DNA of 64,000 bases from Fistulifera solaris (GCA_030295235.1 AP026123.1:1922001-1986000); one strand, 5' to 3'; positions 1 to 10,880 are shown, counted from the stretch's first letter. The notes: generated from the sequence alone by a model not told the origin. Numbers and translations are program-made.

Positions 1-743
1 GGTCCATCGTGTGCTGAGTAATACTTAGGATGTGTACTACGGAGTAATGGTTATAGCTGTATCGTGAAGTGGAGAGAAGGGAAACAAGCCAACACAGTTA
101 GTTGTTTCTCATAATCTTTCCTCAAAGAGCAAGAAGTAAGATGAACAATTGGATTATAAGCTGTAAATTACCTTGTACCCGAGATACAGCAGCATGCAGC
201 ACGCGTTGTGTTTTGCGTGATAATTATTGATGATGTTGCTTGTTGGTGGAATACGGAAAAAAGTTTATGGTTTATGGCCATTTTCGCGTTTTTTGAACTG
301 ACACTCGTACATTCGTTGTGTAGGCAGATCGCCCAATCATAATCACTGATTTCAATTATGGATATACTCTGTACATAATTGTATCCGATAAGTGTTCTGT
401 TTTTGACGAATCCGTAGTAATGACGCAAACATGAAGTCAGAAATTTAACTATGGACATTATAGTATCATACTTCCTACTTATTACTATTTGCTAAAGACT
501 CCTCGTTCCTCGTCACTCGCAACTCGGGACTGTGTCAAGAGTCAAGAGTCGTCGTCAAGTTTGATTGATCGAGTGATAAATATTTTCATTGCATTACAAT
601 GCGATGCTCGATGCGATGCGATTGATCGATGATTATTGATTACTCCGGACAAGCACAGCTTCGTACTTCCTATAAATTATAGCTGCTCTTTTGTTTCAAA
701 TAGAAATTTCAAGATACCGGTACCAGGTATCAATCAACTGATC
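1..743. other. Intergenic, no gene recognised
   Basis: I see no supported gene here. The stretch at about 595-640 is locally repetitive, made of GATGCGAT-like units, and precedes the plastid fibrillin gene, so it probably includes that gene's promoter. Short reading frames on both strands have no recognisable content. Confidence 0.5.
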
Positions 744-1448
744 ATGTTTATTCGACAATCTTTCTCTCTGTTGTACCTCGTGTTGCCCACCCTCGCCCTC
801 ACGAATCTTCACTTTAAAATAAAGCGTTCCTGTTCACTTGCCGCTACTCTTATTTCGACGCGGAACGAGCTGGTTTGTGATATTGACAAAGCATTGTTTC
901 GCAACCAGAACCCTGATTCTCTCTTGCAGCGTCTTGAAAATCTAAATAAACTGGACGCCCCGAATCGATCCCCCCAACACGCTGGGTTATGGTATGTGTG
1001 GTACACCGATTGCCCGCCACCGTCGAACGGAAAGCTCGGTCCTTTCTCCGGATCCTCCCAACAATTTATTTCCTCAGAAGGAAATGGCTACCAGAACTTA
1101 CTAGATGTCAATGGCTGGTTGACAGCCACATTAGACGGAAAATGGGAAGAATGGGACGGGCGGCTACTTGAAGAAAGTCCAATGGATGCAGAAAGTGACA
1201 CAAAAGAATCTCGGGACTGGGGTGCCAATCACTGGAAAGTGACATTCATCAGGCTGCAAATCGCTTTGTTTGGCTTGCCAATATTTACACAAACGTTTCC
1301 ACCGAAAACTTCTCGGATCTGGCGAACTACGTTTCTCGACGACGACATCCGGATTGTTCGAGCCGGAAGAACAGGCCGTCGCGAAGATGAATCCGTCTTT
1401 TATACCAAACGCACACCACCACCCGGCGGAAAGGTAGCATCGCCGTAA
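744..1448 (+). CDS. Plastid lipid-associated protein / fibrillin-like
   Basis: Predicted 234-residue member of the PAP/fibrillin family, lipocalin-like proteins of plastoglobules and thylakoids. The C-terminal half carries the family pattern: a tryptophan-rich strand (LDGKWEEWDG), then IWRTTFLDDDIRIVRAG, which resembles the fibrillin motif where a new strand ends in a dilinear D-D-x-I-R-I segment, then a final strand. I chose the ATG at 744 because it gives a hydrophobic N-terminus (FIRQSFSLLYLVLPTLAL) fitting a signal peptide. An in-frame start at 636 would bury it. The middle (TRNELVCDIDKALFRNQ) matches the usual N-terminal helix of the domain. It is convergent with a second fibrillin 58 bases downstream. 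The family call is from motifs; the ligand is unknown. Confidence 0.65.
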   Translation: MFIRQSFSLLYLVLPTLALTNLHFKIKRSCSLAATLISTRNELVCDIDKALFRNQNPDSLLQRLENLNKLDAPNRSPQHAGLWYVWYTDCPPPSNGKLGPFSGSSQQFISSEGNGYQNLLDVNGWLTATLDGKWEEWDGRLLEESPMDAESDTKESRDWGANHWKVTFIRLQIALFGLPIFTQTFPPKTSRIWRTTFLDDDIRIVRAGRTGRREDESVFYTKRTPPPGGKVASP

Positions 1449-1506
1449 ATAAATAGCATTCGAATGTTATATCTATTTTTAGCTTGCAAAAACTTCCCCT
1501 CACGTG

Positions 1507-2271
1507 TCATGTGGCGCGAAGATCAATAGGTCTTGAAGGATTGATTAGGTCATTTCGCACCTGAACGACAATCAGGCCTCGTCGTTCCCAATCTCCTGCC
1601 GTGCTTTCTGTATCCTGGGGACTCACAAATATGCGGAGATCGGAATCACCGTACAGTACGCGTAGCACCGATGATCCCTGAATGGGTAATTTCAAAGCGA
1701 ACGACCCCAGATGCAGCGACACTTGTGTCACCGTTACGATGTAATCGTCAGGGCACTCTTTTCGTAGCGACGATGGCTGTCCAAAACTCAACCAAGGAAA
1801 AGGCCCTCTGTTTTTCTTTTGCGCGACTGTTGCCTGAAAGGTTCCTTCCGCACGTAAATGTACGCTGGGTCCAAGCAGTTCACTGTAATTGACAACTCGC
1901 AGTGCTTCTCCGTCCTCAAAATACTGCTGACCCGCAACGGTTTGTTCCGGAACGAACGAAAGACGTTTCCAAAGCGGTGGTGATTGATTCGGGAGTACAA
2001 TGCTGCAGAAAAATGGACCCAACAAAGATTCGTTTGGGTCGTACTTGTGTCGCTGGGACGAAAATAAGTCCTCTACTAAAAAACTCAAATCATCCTTCCG
2101 ATTCTCCAATATTGCATCTAGTAGCCTGTCACGAGTAGAGAGTGCGACCGAGGATAAACCTCGGGAGAGTTCTGATTGCTGCTTGAATTGGAAAGCAGAG
2201 CTCATTGCAACGCACAATGAGCTGAAAAGGACCGTGCTAGATAATCTCAAAGGTCTCATTTTTTCAATCAC
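1507..2271 (-). CDS. Plastid lipid-associated protein / fibrillin-like
   Basis: Predicted protein of about 250 residues with a clear PAP/fibrillin domain. Visible elements in order are a signal peptide ending in MSSAFQF (ASAFAP-like, the plastid import signal of diatoms), an N-terminal helix (STRDRLLDAILENRKDD), the LLGPFFCSIVLPNQ strand, the GEALRVVNYSELLGP segment, and the closing strands VLRVLYGDSDLRIFVS and GLIVVQVRND. The last two correspond to the family pattern where the molecule reads its lowest-energy strands before the end. Start may be the methionine at 2271 or that at 2259. Plastid localisation is inferred from the presequence. It shares its 3' intergenic space with another fibrillin-like gene on the other strand. 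Confidence 0.75.
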   Translation of the reverse strand: MIEKMRPLRLSSTVLFSSLCVAMSSAFQFKQQSELSRGLSSVALSTRDRLLDAILENRKDDLSFLVEDLFSSQRHKYDPNESLLGPFFCSIVLPNQSPPLWKRLSFVPEQTVAGQQYFEDGEALRVVNYSELLGPSVHLRAEGTFQATVAQKKNRGPFPWLSFGQPSSLRKECPDDYIVTVTQVSLHLGSFALKLPIQGSSVLRVLYGDSDLRIFVSPQDTESTAGDWERRGLIVVQVRNDLINPSRPIDLRAT

Positions 2272-2669
2272 TGAAAGAACCCCGATTTTTTGGTCTTGTC
2301 AACAAGTGCTTCGTCAAACTGTGATAAAAGCACAATGTGATTTCGGTGATTACAAGGAATGGTTTTTAGATGATAGGCAGCGACGATAGAGTTGTCTGAG
2401 ATGCTTTATCCGATATCTTCATTGTTGCCGTTTTTGTTTGCGTCGAAAATCGAAGGTCGAAAAAATGATGGTTCAAAAGAATATTTTATCGTACCGGTTA
2501 TGGATACTACTGGATCCGGGACCCACTCACGTTTTGCAAGCAACGATTGTTTTTCGCGACGCGATCATCGACGTCGAGGGCGTTATTGCCATTGCGAAGA
2601 GGATGCAACAAATCATCAGTTCGAATTAGCTATTAGCTAACTACCTCTACAATACATAATAGCCGTATC
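2272..2669. other. Divergent intergenic region
   Basis: About 400 bases between the minus-strand fibrillin and the plus-strand glucokinase. Short frames are present but none is recognisable. It probably holds both promoters. Confidence 0.5.
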
Positions 2670-3900
2670 ATGACTAAGTTCTACTTACTAACTGGAGATA
2701 TCGGGGGAACCAATTCCCGCATTTCCTTGTACGATCCGGCGATCAAAGAGCCGCTTTTTCGTCCATTTTTTCCGGAATGCGGAGCACTTGCCGGAAAAAA
2801 GTCTCAGCGATCCAAATGCATTCGCTCAAAACATTCTAACGCCCTTTTTAAGAGATCATTGCGGATCAATTTTCGAGACGGGTGAATCTATTGCCATTAA
2901 TGCTTGCTTGGCATCCGCTGGTCTGGTTCAAGGCAATGCCGTTCGACTCACCAATTTGGGTAATTTACTCATTGACGGCAACGCCATAGCATCATCGACG
3001 ACGAACCGTTATCTCGAAAGTATTGTATCGTGTCGAATCGTGAATGACTTTGTGGCACAAGGATACGGCTGCTTGACGCTGACGCAGGATGAAGTCATTT
3101 ACCTTTCGGGGCCCTATGAAAATCTTCAACATCTACCCGAGGGTCCCAAAGTGTGCGTCGGAGCAGGTACCGGCCTCGGAGAGTGCTACTTGACACCCTC
3201 TCCGTCTGGGTATGTATGTCACCCGAGTGAGGGAGGGCACGTCGAATACGCTCCTCGATCGGAATTGCAGCAAAAGCTATGGTCCTTCTTGTGCAAGAAA
3301 TTTCAGATCTCGCGAGTGTCCGTGGAGAGGGTCGTCAGTGGTACAGGACTCGTCAATGTATACGAATTCCTTACGAACACATTTTACGATAAAATCGATA
3401 TGACGCTTCACAAGGAGTTTGAGAAGACCGATCCCGACCAACGCGCCCGTGTCGTGGCCACGGGTGCTCACAACGATTCCCAACTCGCCAAACAGGCTAT
3501 GCAAATTCTCATGCAAGCGTACGGTGCCGAAGTCGGATCCTCGGCAATCAAATGGATACCGCATGGTGGCTTGTTTGTGACCGGAGGGTTGACGCCGAAG
3601 AATCTTTCGTTTGTGAAAGGACCCGATTTTATGGATGCTTATCGTGACAAAGGTCGAGTGTCACCTTTATTGGAGAAAATTCCATTGTTTGCTGTTTTAG
3701 GAGAGGATCTAGGTATTCGTGGGGTCCACAAAGTCGCTTTGCAAGAGTATGAGCAGAGCAAAGGAAGAATGCCTGCAAAACCTGAGACTGCGTCTCGTGT
3801 TCCTTGGATGTCCTATACCTTGATCGGGCTTCTTGGAGCTGCCTCTGGAATCTTCCTTTCAAGAACCCAGTTTTCAAAGAAAATTTTATCTTTCAAGTAA
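2670..3900 (+). CDS. GLK: Glucokinase, bacterial GlcK type, with hydrophobic C-terminus
   Basis: Phosphorylates glucose to glucose-6-phosphate with ATP. The N-terminal ATPase-fold motif is TGDIGGTNSRISLYD, followed by VNDFVAQGYG, the adenosine/phosphate motif VCVGAGTGLGECYLTP, the glucose-binding EGGHVEYAPR and the late GGLFVTGGLTPKN. Length is about 409 residues, longer than bacterial GlcK (about 320) because of a C-terminal tail with the hydrophobic run YTLIGLLGAASGIFL, which could anchor the enzyme in a membrane. The reading frame changes once, at the T run 2766-2771: upstream reads to PLFRPF and downstream resumes as RNAEHLPEKSLSD. One T fewer would join them, so I treat this as a probable sequence error. 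No plastid presequence is seen, so the enzyme is probably cytosolic or bound to an organelle surface. Confidence 0.85.
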
Positions 3901-3957
3901 AGTAACTATTTTTCAATTTATTGAAACTAGTGCATCTTGTGCTCATCATCGACATCA

Positions 3958-4409
3958 CTACCATTCCAACGTTTGCGGGACGTTCTTCTGATCGCGAGCG
4001 AGAGTCGCCTCTTTCATCACTTTTTCCAAGGACAACATAGGCAAGCCAAATTGCGTCGCAACTACTTTGAACCGTGCCCGCACACGCTGCATCTGTTCTC
4101 GAACGGTTTTTGTTTCTTCGGAAGCGCTGTTTTGAAACACTACGTCAGGGTCGGGAAAGTCTGCCAGGGCCTGTTGTAACGAATCCGGTTCTTCTTTTCA
4201 TTTTCGCTGCAGCTGTTTTCACTTAAAATCTGTGCGCAGCCCTGAATGAACCCCAGTTCCATACCATAATCGATAGCGGTAGTTCGCCCCAATTGGTAGC
4301 CTTCCTGGAAACCATGCAAGAGGCCATCTTTCGTGCCTTCGTCTCGTCCTTCTTGCTGATAAGCCGTTACAAAACGATCCGTATCCAACCAGTCGTCATT
4401 ATCCGTCAT
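3958..4409 (-). CDS. LTO1: LTO1 (ORAOV1) homologue, Yae1-domain protein
   Basis: Small adaptor of about 150 residues. In yeast and human, LTO1 pairs with YAE1 to deliver iron-sulfur cluster assembly to the ribosome-recycling ATPase ABCE1/Rli1. The N-terminus shows the deca-GX3 pattern: glycines every four residues through EGRDEGTKDGLLHGFQEGY and onward to GMELGFIQGCAQIL. The C-terminal half (ALADFPDPDVVFQN, then RVRARFKVVATQFGLP) matches the LTO1 region containing a FP-x-D-P motif and a late basic helix, so LTO1 is preferred over YAE1. The two halves lie in different frames and meet at the short T run 4195-4198 (A run on the coding strand), consistent with one missing base. It is convergent with glucokinase. 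Confidence 0.7.
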
Positions 4410-5046
4410 CGAATGCGGCTTGCTAACGTTGTGTTAAGTTCTCTTCGATGATGTAGCAATATCGGCAAATGTGTTGCTTGGTATTGCTCTTGTCGTTGCG
4501 ATTGTTGCGAACGAATGAGGAATGAAGAATGAAAGACGAAATGCGACTGTCTTTTTTACTTTACGTAGTACCTGATCGTGTCCGAGCAGTGATAAATACC
4601 CTAGTAAAAATATTGACCATTTTGAATTGAATCCGTGTCTGGTGTCTGGATCCTGGATCCAAAGCTAAGGTTATGATTTCCCCTCGCGTGACACTCGAAT
4701 GTGTCTAGACTGAAGGAATTTTCCAGGGACTAACTTGTCGTTATCTCCAGCATTTTGTTGCCTGTTCATACAAAGTATGCATGTAACCCCTTGAGCGGGA
4801 GTTCAGGATCGATTTACGTAGACGTTGCTTGAACCAAGAAGAGTTTATAATTCCAACGGCTCATCGCGCCCAAAAATGCTGTAAAGTTTAGTAAATGACA
4901 AGGGCATTGCTTTAATTATAGGTATCACTACTTATGAACAAGTTCCTCAGCATATTATGATATGACCCCATTCAAGAAAGCAATTTATAGATCATCCAAT
5001 CATCATGGATACTCGAGAAGCAAGGTCTCATCGAATGATTATTTGA
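4410..5046. other. Intergenic, nothing recognised
   Basis: About 640 bases upstream of LTO1 and downstream of VPS2. No coding or RNA feature could be supported. Confidence 0.5.
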
Positions 5047-5712
5047 TCACCGTTTTAAATTGTTTAATCGAGCTTCCAAATCGGAAAGTGCTGGATCGTC
5101 CGACGCACCCGCAGCAACTGCTACTTTACCAGATTCACTCTCTGCGTGACTTATCATACCCGCAGCTGCCTCCGGTAATTCTTCTCCAAATGATATTCCT
5201 ATTTCATCCAGAACTTGATTCACGACACGATCTTCCTCCTCTTCAGCTGTTTCGTCTGCCATTGCATCATCGATAGCATCCCCCATGACGTCCTGCATCA
5301 TTTCAGTTCGGGCGTTCTCTCGTTCGAAGTCAGCTAACATCTTTGTTATAGTCTGCACATTGACGGCTTTGTTCATTTTCGCCATAACTTTCGCTGTACT
5401 TTGCATTGCTGACGCCATGGCTTCATGCGACTTAAGAGTTTGCAGCTTGAGCGCGACTCCCTGCAGATGACTCCGCATTTCAACAAACTTTGCGACATGT
5501 TGACGTGTCCGGACCAGATCTTTGGCTAAAATCTTCACAGTTGTCATCTGATTCTCCCGAGCAGCTTTCTTAATTTCCATCGTTAAGCGTTTCTCTTCCT
5601 TTTCCAGTTGGGCTTTCTCGCGGTCAAGCTCGCGGACGGCACGAGTGATCATACGCTTGTTCTCGCGCAGCACTTCTTTGAGCGGCTTATCCCTACCCAG
5701 TAAATTTCCCAT
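5047..5712 (-). CDS. CHMP2: ESCRT-III subunit VPS2 / CHMP2
   Basis: Complete 221-residue ESCRT-III core subunit with the normal family length. The basic N-terminal hairpin is typical (NKRMITRAVRELDREKAQLE, then KILAKDLVRTRQHV), followed by the helix with MADETAEEEEDRVVNQVLDE that forms the acidic autoinhibitory part. It ends in a MIM1-like motif, LSDLEARLNNLKR, which in homologues binds the MIT domain of the VPS4 ATPase. The protein acts at endosomes in multivesicular body formation and in membrane scission generally. Single exon, no anomalies. Very close in pattern to animal CHMP2A. Confidence 0.95.
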   Translation of the reverse strand: MGNLLGRDKPLKEVLRENKRMITRAVRELDREKAQLEKEEKRLTMEIKKAARENQMTTVKILAKDLVRTRQHVAKFVEMRSHLQGVALKLQTLKSHEAMASAMQSTAKVMAKMNKAVNVQTITKMLADFERENARTEMMQDVMGDAIDDAMADETAEEEEDRVVNQVLDEIGISFGEELPEAAAGMISHAESESGKVAVAAGASDDPALSDLEARLNNLKR

Positions 5713-6243
5713 ATTTTGTGACAGAGAGGAGAGAAACGTGTTTATTGCAGTTGATTTGGAAGATAGTCGCCTTGCATGCGGATTATCATTGTTATTGAGC
5801 CGCTTTGCAGCGGCATCGCGTAAAACCCAACGGAATTTTTTGTCTTGCTTTCTGGGTCGTGCAGCAGTTACACTACGGTTAAGCGTTAAGCCAAATGGTG
5901 ACTCCGAATAGTAGCCTTAACCTTAAACGATGCTATACATGAATCCAAGAACACTCTCAGTACAAAAGCAATGTAGAGTTAACGTAGGATAGACAGCGAA
6001 ATGCAACCTTATGCCTGGCATTTTTGAAGTTTTCGTTCTTCTTGTTCGCGGCATTCGATGTCAGAATTTCAATAGCCTTTTCCAGAGTCTGGCGATCTAC
6101 CGTCAATTTTACCTTCACCCCATTCAATCTCCGTTCTTTGTTGATCGGAAAGAAACTGTGAAGAACACACAGCGGCGTTGATCGTTGCAATCATTCTTCT
6201 CCACCTTGTTGTAAATACAGACTTTGTCGATTACTTTGACATC
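5713..6243. other. Divergent intergenic region upstream of aureochrome
   Basis: About 530 bases between VPS2 (minus) and the aureochrome (plus). A 77-codon minus-strand frame (5957-6190) has no recognisable content and I do not call it. The region probably carries both promoters. Confidence 0.5.
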
Positions 6244-7769
6244 ATGGATACATTCGATGTTGACCTGTTTGCGAAGTATCTTTTAAATGATAATATCGGA
6301 GAAACGAACGGGGGCGCCCCGTTCGACTTCAGGTAAGTTGAAGTCTTCCTTCCGAAGCCAAAACATGACCACTCGCGATACGCAACTGCCCATGATGTAA
6401 ACACTACATCATGACCTGTAATCTAATTTTGTCTCACTTTACGAAGCAATTACGGTGATGACAGCGACGACCTGCTATCTGAGGATAATGCGGACGATGA
6501 TTTTTTAGCCCCGAATTACTCCAAAACTTCTCTGCTTTCCGATGACACTTTTCCGCAACCCATTGTCAGCACGTCAGTAATTCAGCCAACTATCTCGATG
6601 ACAGCGTACAATCGAATTAATCCTCCAGCTGCGACAGGAGTTGCCACCAGTGTAGCTGCCTTCCAGAAAACTGCCTACAATCCTGCTGGCACCACCAGCG
6701 TTCCATTGTTGCACTCATCGGGGCTCGGCGACGCTAGTCTTGGCGCGTTCAACTATATTGTCACTCTACCGTCAGTTACACCAACTACTGTAGCTACGAA
6801 TGCACCAGCAACAGAGATTTTTTTCTTTGTTGTCGTCTCAAGCGCCAACTCTCGGCATGCCAAAGATCCCAGCGCCAACCAACATGACAACACTACCAAA
6901 AGCTACCCAGCCGAAACCTAGCAAAAAGCGATCAGCACCCGTCGACGCTTTTGAATTTTTAATGCAACAGCAGGAACAGGAGGATGACGATAACGAGGAG
7001 GATGTTTCGGAAGAAGAGCCGGAAGAGAGGACACCGACCGGTCGACCTAAGAAAAAGAAATCAATCGTGCAGAAGGAGCGCCGGCGTGAACGAAATCGAC
7101 TTCTTGCTAAAAAAGACACGCGAGAAAAAGAGAGGCTATTTGGAAACATTGCAGATGGAGGTTCTTGCATTGCAGCGAGAGAACTACAAACTTCGAGACT
7201 TGGTCAAGTCGGAGGTCGTGAATTCGGAAGAGATATTACAGGGCTGTAACGCTTTAGAAAGTGTGCCTCAGTCTGTACTGGATGCGTGTAAGCAAATGGA
7301 GCAAGCAGACCCCGAACATCTATTCGACATGGCGAGCCGAATAAAGACTTCGCAGCACGCTTTCATCATTACTGATCCCAGTTTGCCGGACAACCCCATT
7401 GTTTTCGCATCGGGGGATTTCTTGAAACTTACCGGATACGATCGCTCGCAAGTTCTTGGTCGCAATTGTCGCTTTCTACAAGGTCCGAACACGAACAGTG
7501 CCAAAATTGAGACAATAAGAACCGCGTTAGCGACCGGCGAAGACATGAGTGTTACTTTACTCAATTACCGCGCCGACGCGACTCCATTCTGGAACCAACT
7601 ATTCATTGCCGCGTTGCGGAATGCTAATAGTGAAATTGTTAATTACATGGGCGTCATCGTGGAGGTGACTGGCCCGGCACCAGGCGACCCTGAGCACGGT
7701 AAAGCATTGCCGAGAACGGTAGTCGGCGCTAACGCGACGCCGGACATAGACACAGCAGCCGTCGGTTAA
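6244..7769 (+). CDS. AUREO: Aureochrome (bZIP-LOV blue-light transcription factor)
   Basis: Blue-light-responsive transcription factor of stramenopile algae. Exon 1 is 6244-6332 (MDTFDVDLFAKYLLNDN), followed by a GT-AG intron 6333-6446 in phase 2 and exon 2 6447-7769, for about 469 residues. The acidic and Ser/Thr-rich N-terminus is followed by a bZIP basic region (ERRRERNRLLAKK, then TREKKRGYLETLQ) and leucine heptads (MEVLALQRENYKLRDLV). A C-terminal LOV domain carries the photoactive cysteine motif GRNCRFLQG, with FASGDFLKLTGY before it and the NYRADATPFWNQL strand after. All flavin-pocket landmarks I can see are intact, so it should form the cysteinyl-flavin adduct (type 1-like). Two frame changes occur at homopolymers, T7 at 6818-6824 and A6 at 7109-7114; the second falls inside the conserved basic region. 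Both look like sequence error. Confidence 0.9.
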
Positions 7770-8858
7770 TCTGCTCCCAGTTCACATTGATCTCGTTTCG
7801 TACCTTCTATCTCGTGAAGTACGATGTCTGAATGAATCGGAGCCTCGTAATGCATTGAACCAAATGTGATTATAATAAATAGAAACAGTCAAAAGGGCGT
7901 TTTGTTGAACTCTATCAGCCTCTAGCATCTGATGAGGGCTGTCAATTTATCGACTTATCAGACTAGAATCTCGCTGCTAGACCTAGTTAGCTGCGATGCT
8001 TGCGGCCTCTCCCAATAAACCGATTTCGACGAGCAACTCCGCGCGACGCCTAAACCTTTAAGTGGAACGTAAATTTTTTTATTTTCACTTCCAGTTTCCT
8101 CCTTCTAGAGCATCGGGTACGGGTAAACTATGGTGAACTTAGTGTTTGACGCGTGGTGTAGGTTTCATAGGCAAGCAGGGGCAAGGCAGATGCGATGCGG
8201 TGATGAGGTTAGAACTCAAGCTAGCTACTAGAGTTGATTATTATTGTTAGGTGTTTTGTGATAGAAAAGGGCTGTAGAACTGTAGAACACGCAATACGAA
8301 AGGTGAAAGACGAAGGAAGAACGTATTTGTCCGAAACAGGTGATTTCTACGTGCGCGCTACGTGTTCGTACGCACTTTGAGTTCAGAAAGTAAGGCTTAT
8401 GGCGCATGCCTTCTTTTGTTCTTTCGGCCAATCAAGGAGAGACATTTCCAGTTTCCAGTCGTCGCACTGCAAAGTTGAACTTGATCAGAAAATGAGGATA
8501 TTTGATTGTACTCATTGCTCTACTTATTATTGAATCTTCAACCGAGTTCTGCTGTCACTATGGACTGAGAAGTGATTGTTCAGTCGGGTCATTTTTACAT
8601 CATCGGAGTGAGAGCGTGACCTAGGAAACTCCTTACAAAGTCGTCATAGTAGGTCGTTGATTTTGTACACGTCGCCTGTTTTTCCGTTGTGCTTGGCTTG
8701 TGCCTGGGGCTATAGAAGCCAAATGTATTTGTACGGTTCATTTTCGTGCAGGAATGCAGGAATTGAAAAGACACCGAAGGAAAACGGCGGTTCCTTCGTC
8801 TTTCTCATTAACCGTTCGCCTTGCTCAATCATCAAAATCATCGTCGACTGCATCCACC
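7770..8858. other. Intergenic between aureochrome and bZIP gene
   Basis: About 1.1 kb without a supported gene. It lies between two co-oriented bZIP genes and should include the 3' end of the aureochrome and the promoter of the second gene. No repeat or RNA structure stood out. Confidence 0.5.
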
Positions 8859-9783
8859 ATGGCTCATGTCTTTGAAAGCATTGCCGAACAACCAGTTGCA
8901 TGGGGAGAGAGCGACATCGATGAAATGCTAGCTGAGTATCTCTTGGATGATGTTGCCGAGGAAGCAGGAGCAACGCTGCCCTACAACGAGTAAGTCTCGA
9001 GGCGCGGAAGATTGGCCGTCGTAAGCATTACGGGCATCTCACTCCTTAACTTTCTCAAATAACAGTCACGACGAAGTGAGAAAGCGATCCCGAGTTTCGC
9101 CTGAGCATATCGAAGACGGCAACACGCCGCCTAATCTTATTGTTCCCCAAAATTCTCTTTCAAGCGGACCCACTCCGGATGCATGTGTCCCTGACCCGCT
9201 TTCTCGTAGCCTGCCCCAGGGTTTCCGAATCATACAGACACCTTTAGTCGCAATCGAACCGAAGAACGCTAGTCTATCCAGCTCGGAGTTCTTGATTGAC
9301 GAGAAAGAGCTCGCTGAAGCCGTCTCCAAAGCTATGGAAGTACCGGTGTTCGCACCTGTTCCGATTTCTCCGGTTGAAAAGAAGACTACAAAGCGTCGTC
9401 GGACAGATGCCGCATCCAAATCCGCAATACAGCCTGCTGCAAGCCAAATACTTCCCAACGGTGAAGGGAAAATGGCACTTTCTGTGGAACCCGTCAAAAG
9501 CACTCGTCGCAAGGATTGCCCGGAAGAGCATGAACGACGCCGAGAGCGCAACCGTGTCCTTGCTCGCAAAAGTCGCCAAAAGAAAAAGAGTTTGTTCGAA
9601 ACTCTTCAGAAGGAAGTGGCTCGATTGAACCATCACAATCAAATCATGAGAGAAATCATTACCACAAAGATGGGCATCACTGATTTAGACACTATTTTGA
9701 ATCAGTATGCTCCGCAGGCGGATGATGATTCGGTGGATCACGGAATGGAAGCCGCTAGCGTTTCCGGATCCGATTCTGACTAA
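8859..9783 (+). CDS. bZIP transcription factor, aureochrome-like bZIP without LOV
   Basis: Two exons, 8859-8989 and 9066-9783, joined in phase 2, give 282 residues. The bZIP lies near residues 180-230: ERRRERNRVLARKSRQKKKS, then LFETLQKEVARLNHHNQIM, closely resembling the aureochrome basic region and zipper. There is no LOV domain; after the zipper comes a short acidic tail ending in SGSDSD. The first exon (DIDEMLAEYLLDDV) resembles that of the upstream aureochrome (FDVDLFAKYLLNDN) and is followed by an intron in the same phase at the same relative place. This suggests the two genes arose by tandem duplication with loss or gain of LOV. A nuclear role as a DNA-binding partner or competitor of the aureochrome is possible but is inference. 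Confidence 0.85.
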
Positions 9784-10102
9784 TGGGAAAGCCGTGTCCC
9801 GCTGAATGCAATGCTTTTCTATACTGTATGCTTCGCATTTCCCCAATTGAATGACAACCAACATGAATATTATGCCTCGCCAAGTCTACCTCACCAAAAA
9901 TATTATATTATGCTAAAAAGATCGCGCCATTTGTAAGCTCATTATGTAAAAAATTAATCATGTGAAAGTCTATTTTGTTTTTATTTCCAGGAAGGAATTA
10001 TTACAGCTGTGAAGACGACGGCGGCGAACGCGTTGCATTGTAAAAAGGATGAGTACAGTCATGGATGTTCAGAGACGTGTTTCAAGATCAATGCTATTTC
10101 GT
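9784..10102. other. Convergent intergenic region
   Basis: About 320 AT-rich bases between the 3' ends of the bZIP gene and the EF-hand gene. Nothing beyond probable 3' untranslated sequence. Confidence 0.5.
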
Positions 10103-10732
10103 CTATTGATCGCTGGACATGATGCGACAAAAGCTTTCAAAGTTGATCTTTGCATCAGGGGAGAAATAGGAAGCTATTAATCGAGCCTGTGCCTCGGTCA
10201 TGTCCTCTCCCAAAATTTCACCGGAATGCCGCATAAAATCTTCCGAACTAATGTACCCCTTTCCAGATGTATCGAGGAGACGGAAAGCTTCTTTCAGAAC
10301 GGTAAGCCGATTTCGTTTAAACTGTTATATAAAAAAATCAGGACCTTTAGTGTCAGATGCCATGTTGCGTAGCAGAAATGACATGAGAGCTTGAATTCCC
10401 TAATTCACCTTTGATAGTATTTTGAGAACGTCATCGACAGAGAGCAAGCTTCCCAAATCTAGCTCCAGCATTTGCTCGAAATCGTTCAGTTGAATCCTTT
10501 CGGGTTGAAAGCCAAGTCCCAAGTACAAACTATAGAATTCTGCGGTCGATAAGCAGCCGTCATGATCCGAGTCGAGTATTTCAAATGAATCTCGGATATC
10601 GTGCTCGTCCCTGGGGTCCATTTCAATCCTTGTCATTGTCTTATGAATCAGCGAAGGCAGGTTTCGATTGTGACGCATTCCACATTTTAAAATAGCAACA
10701 AACACCCAAGCATGAATAATGAAAAGCAACAT
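10103..10732 (-). CDS. EF-hand calcium-binding protein
   Basis: Two exons, 10409-10732 and 10103-10321, joined in phase 0 across an 87-base GT-AG intron, give 180 residues. The first clear EF-hand loop is DSDHDGCLSTAEF. A second hand in exon 2 is DTSGKGYISSEDF, and a later degenerate hand is SPDAKINFESF. This resembles calmodulin/centrin-like organisation with four hands, of which one or two look able to bind calcium. The N-terminus (LLFIIHAWVFVAIL) is hydrophobic and could be a signal or anchor, although an internal methionine near the TRIEMDP segment could also serve as start. The target is unknown. It is convergent with the bZIP gene and downstream of NAE1 on the same strand. Confidence 0.75.
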
Positions 10733-10880
10733 TGCGGGTGCGAACGAACCCAGAGCGGGTTTAGGGTTAAGTTGAAATAAATTACTCCGTACTCCGGAGT
10801 GAGTAGTCTATAAAACTAAGGACGAGAGTCATCTTAGTCTCTCTATTGTTTAGCTCTTGTCTAGAAACTTATTTCTGATT

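Noticed and set aside
168-458. 96-codon minus-strand frame at the left edge
   Set aside because: No recognisable content and no supporting context.
10793-10802. ACTCCGGAGT palindrome, also near 29920
   Set aside because: Only two full copies far apart; chance is a sufficient explanation.
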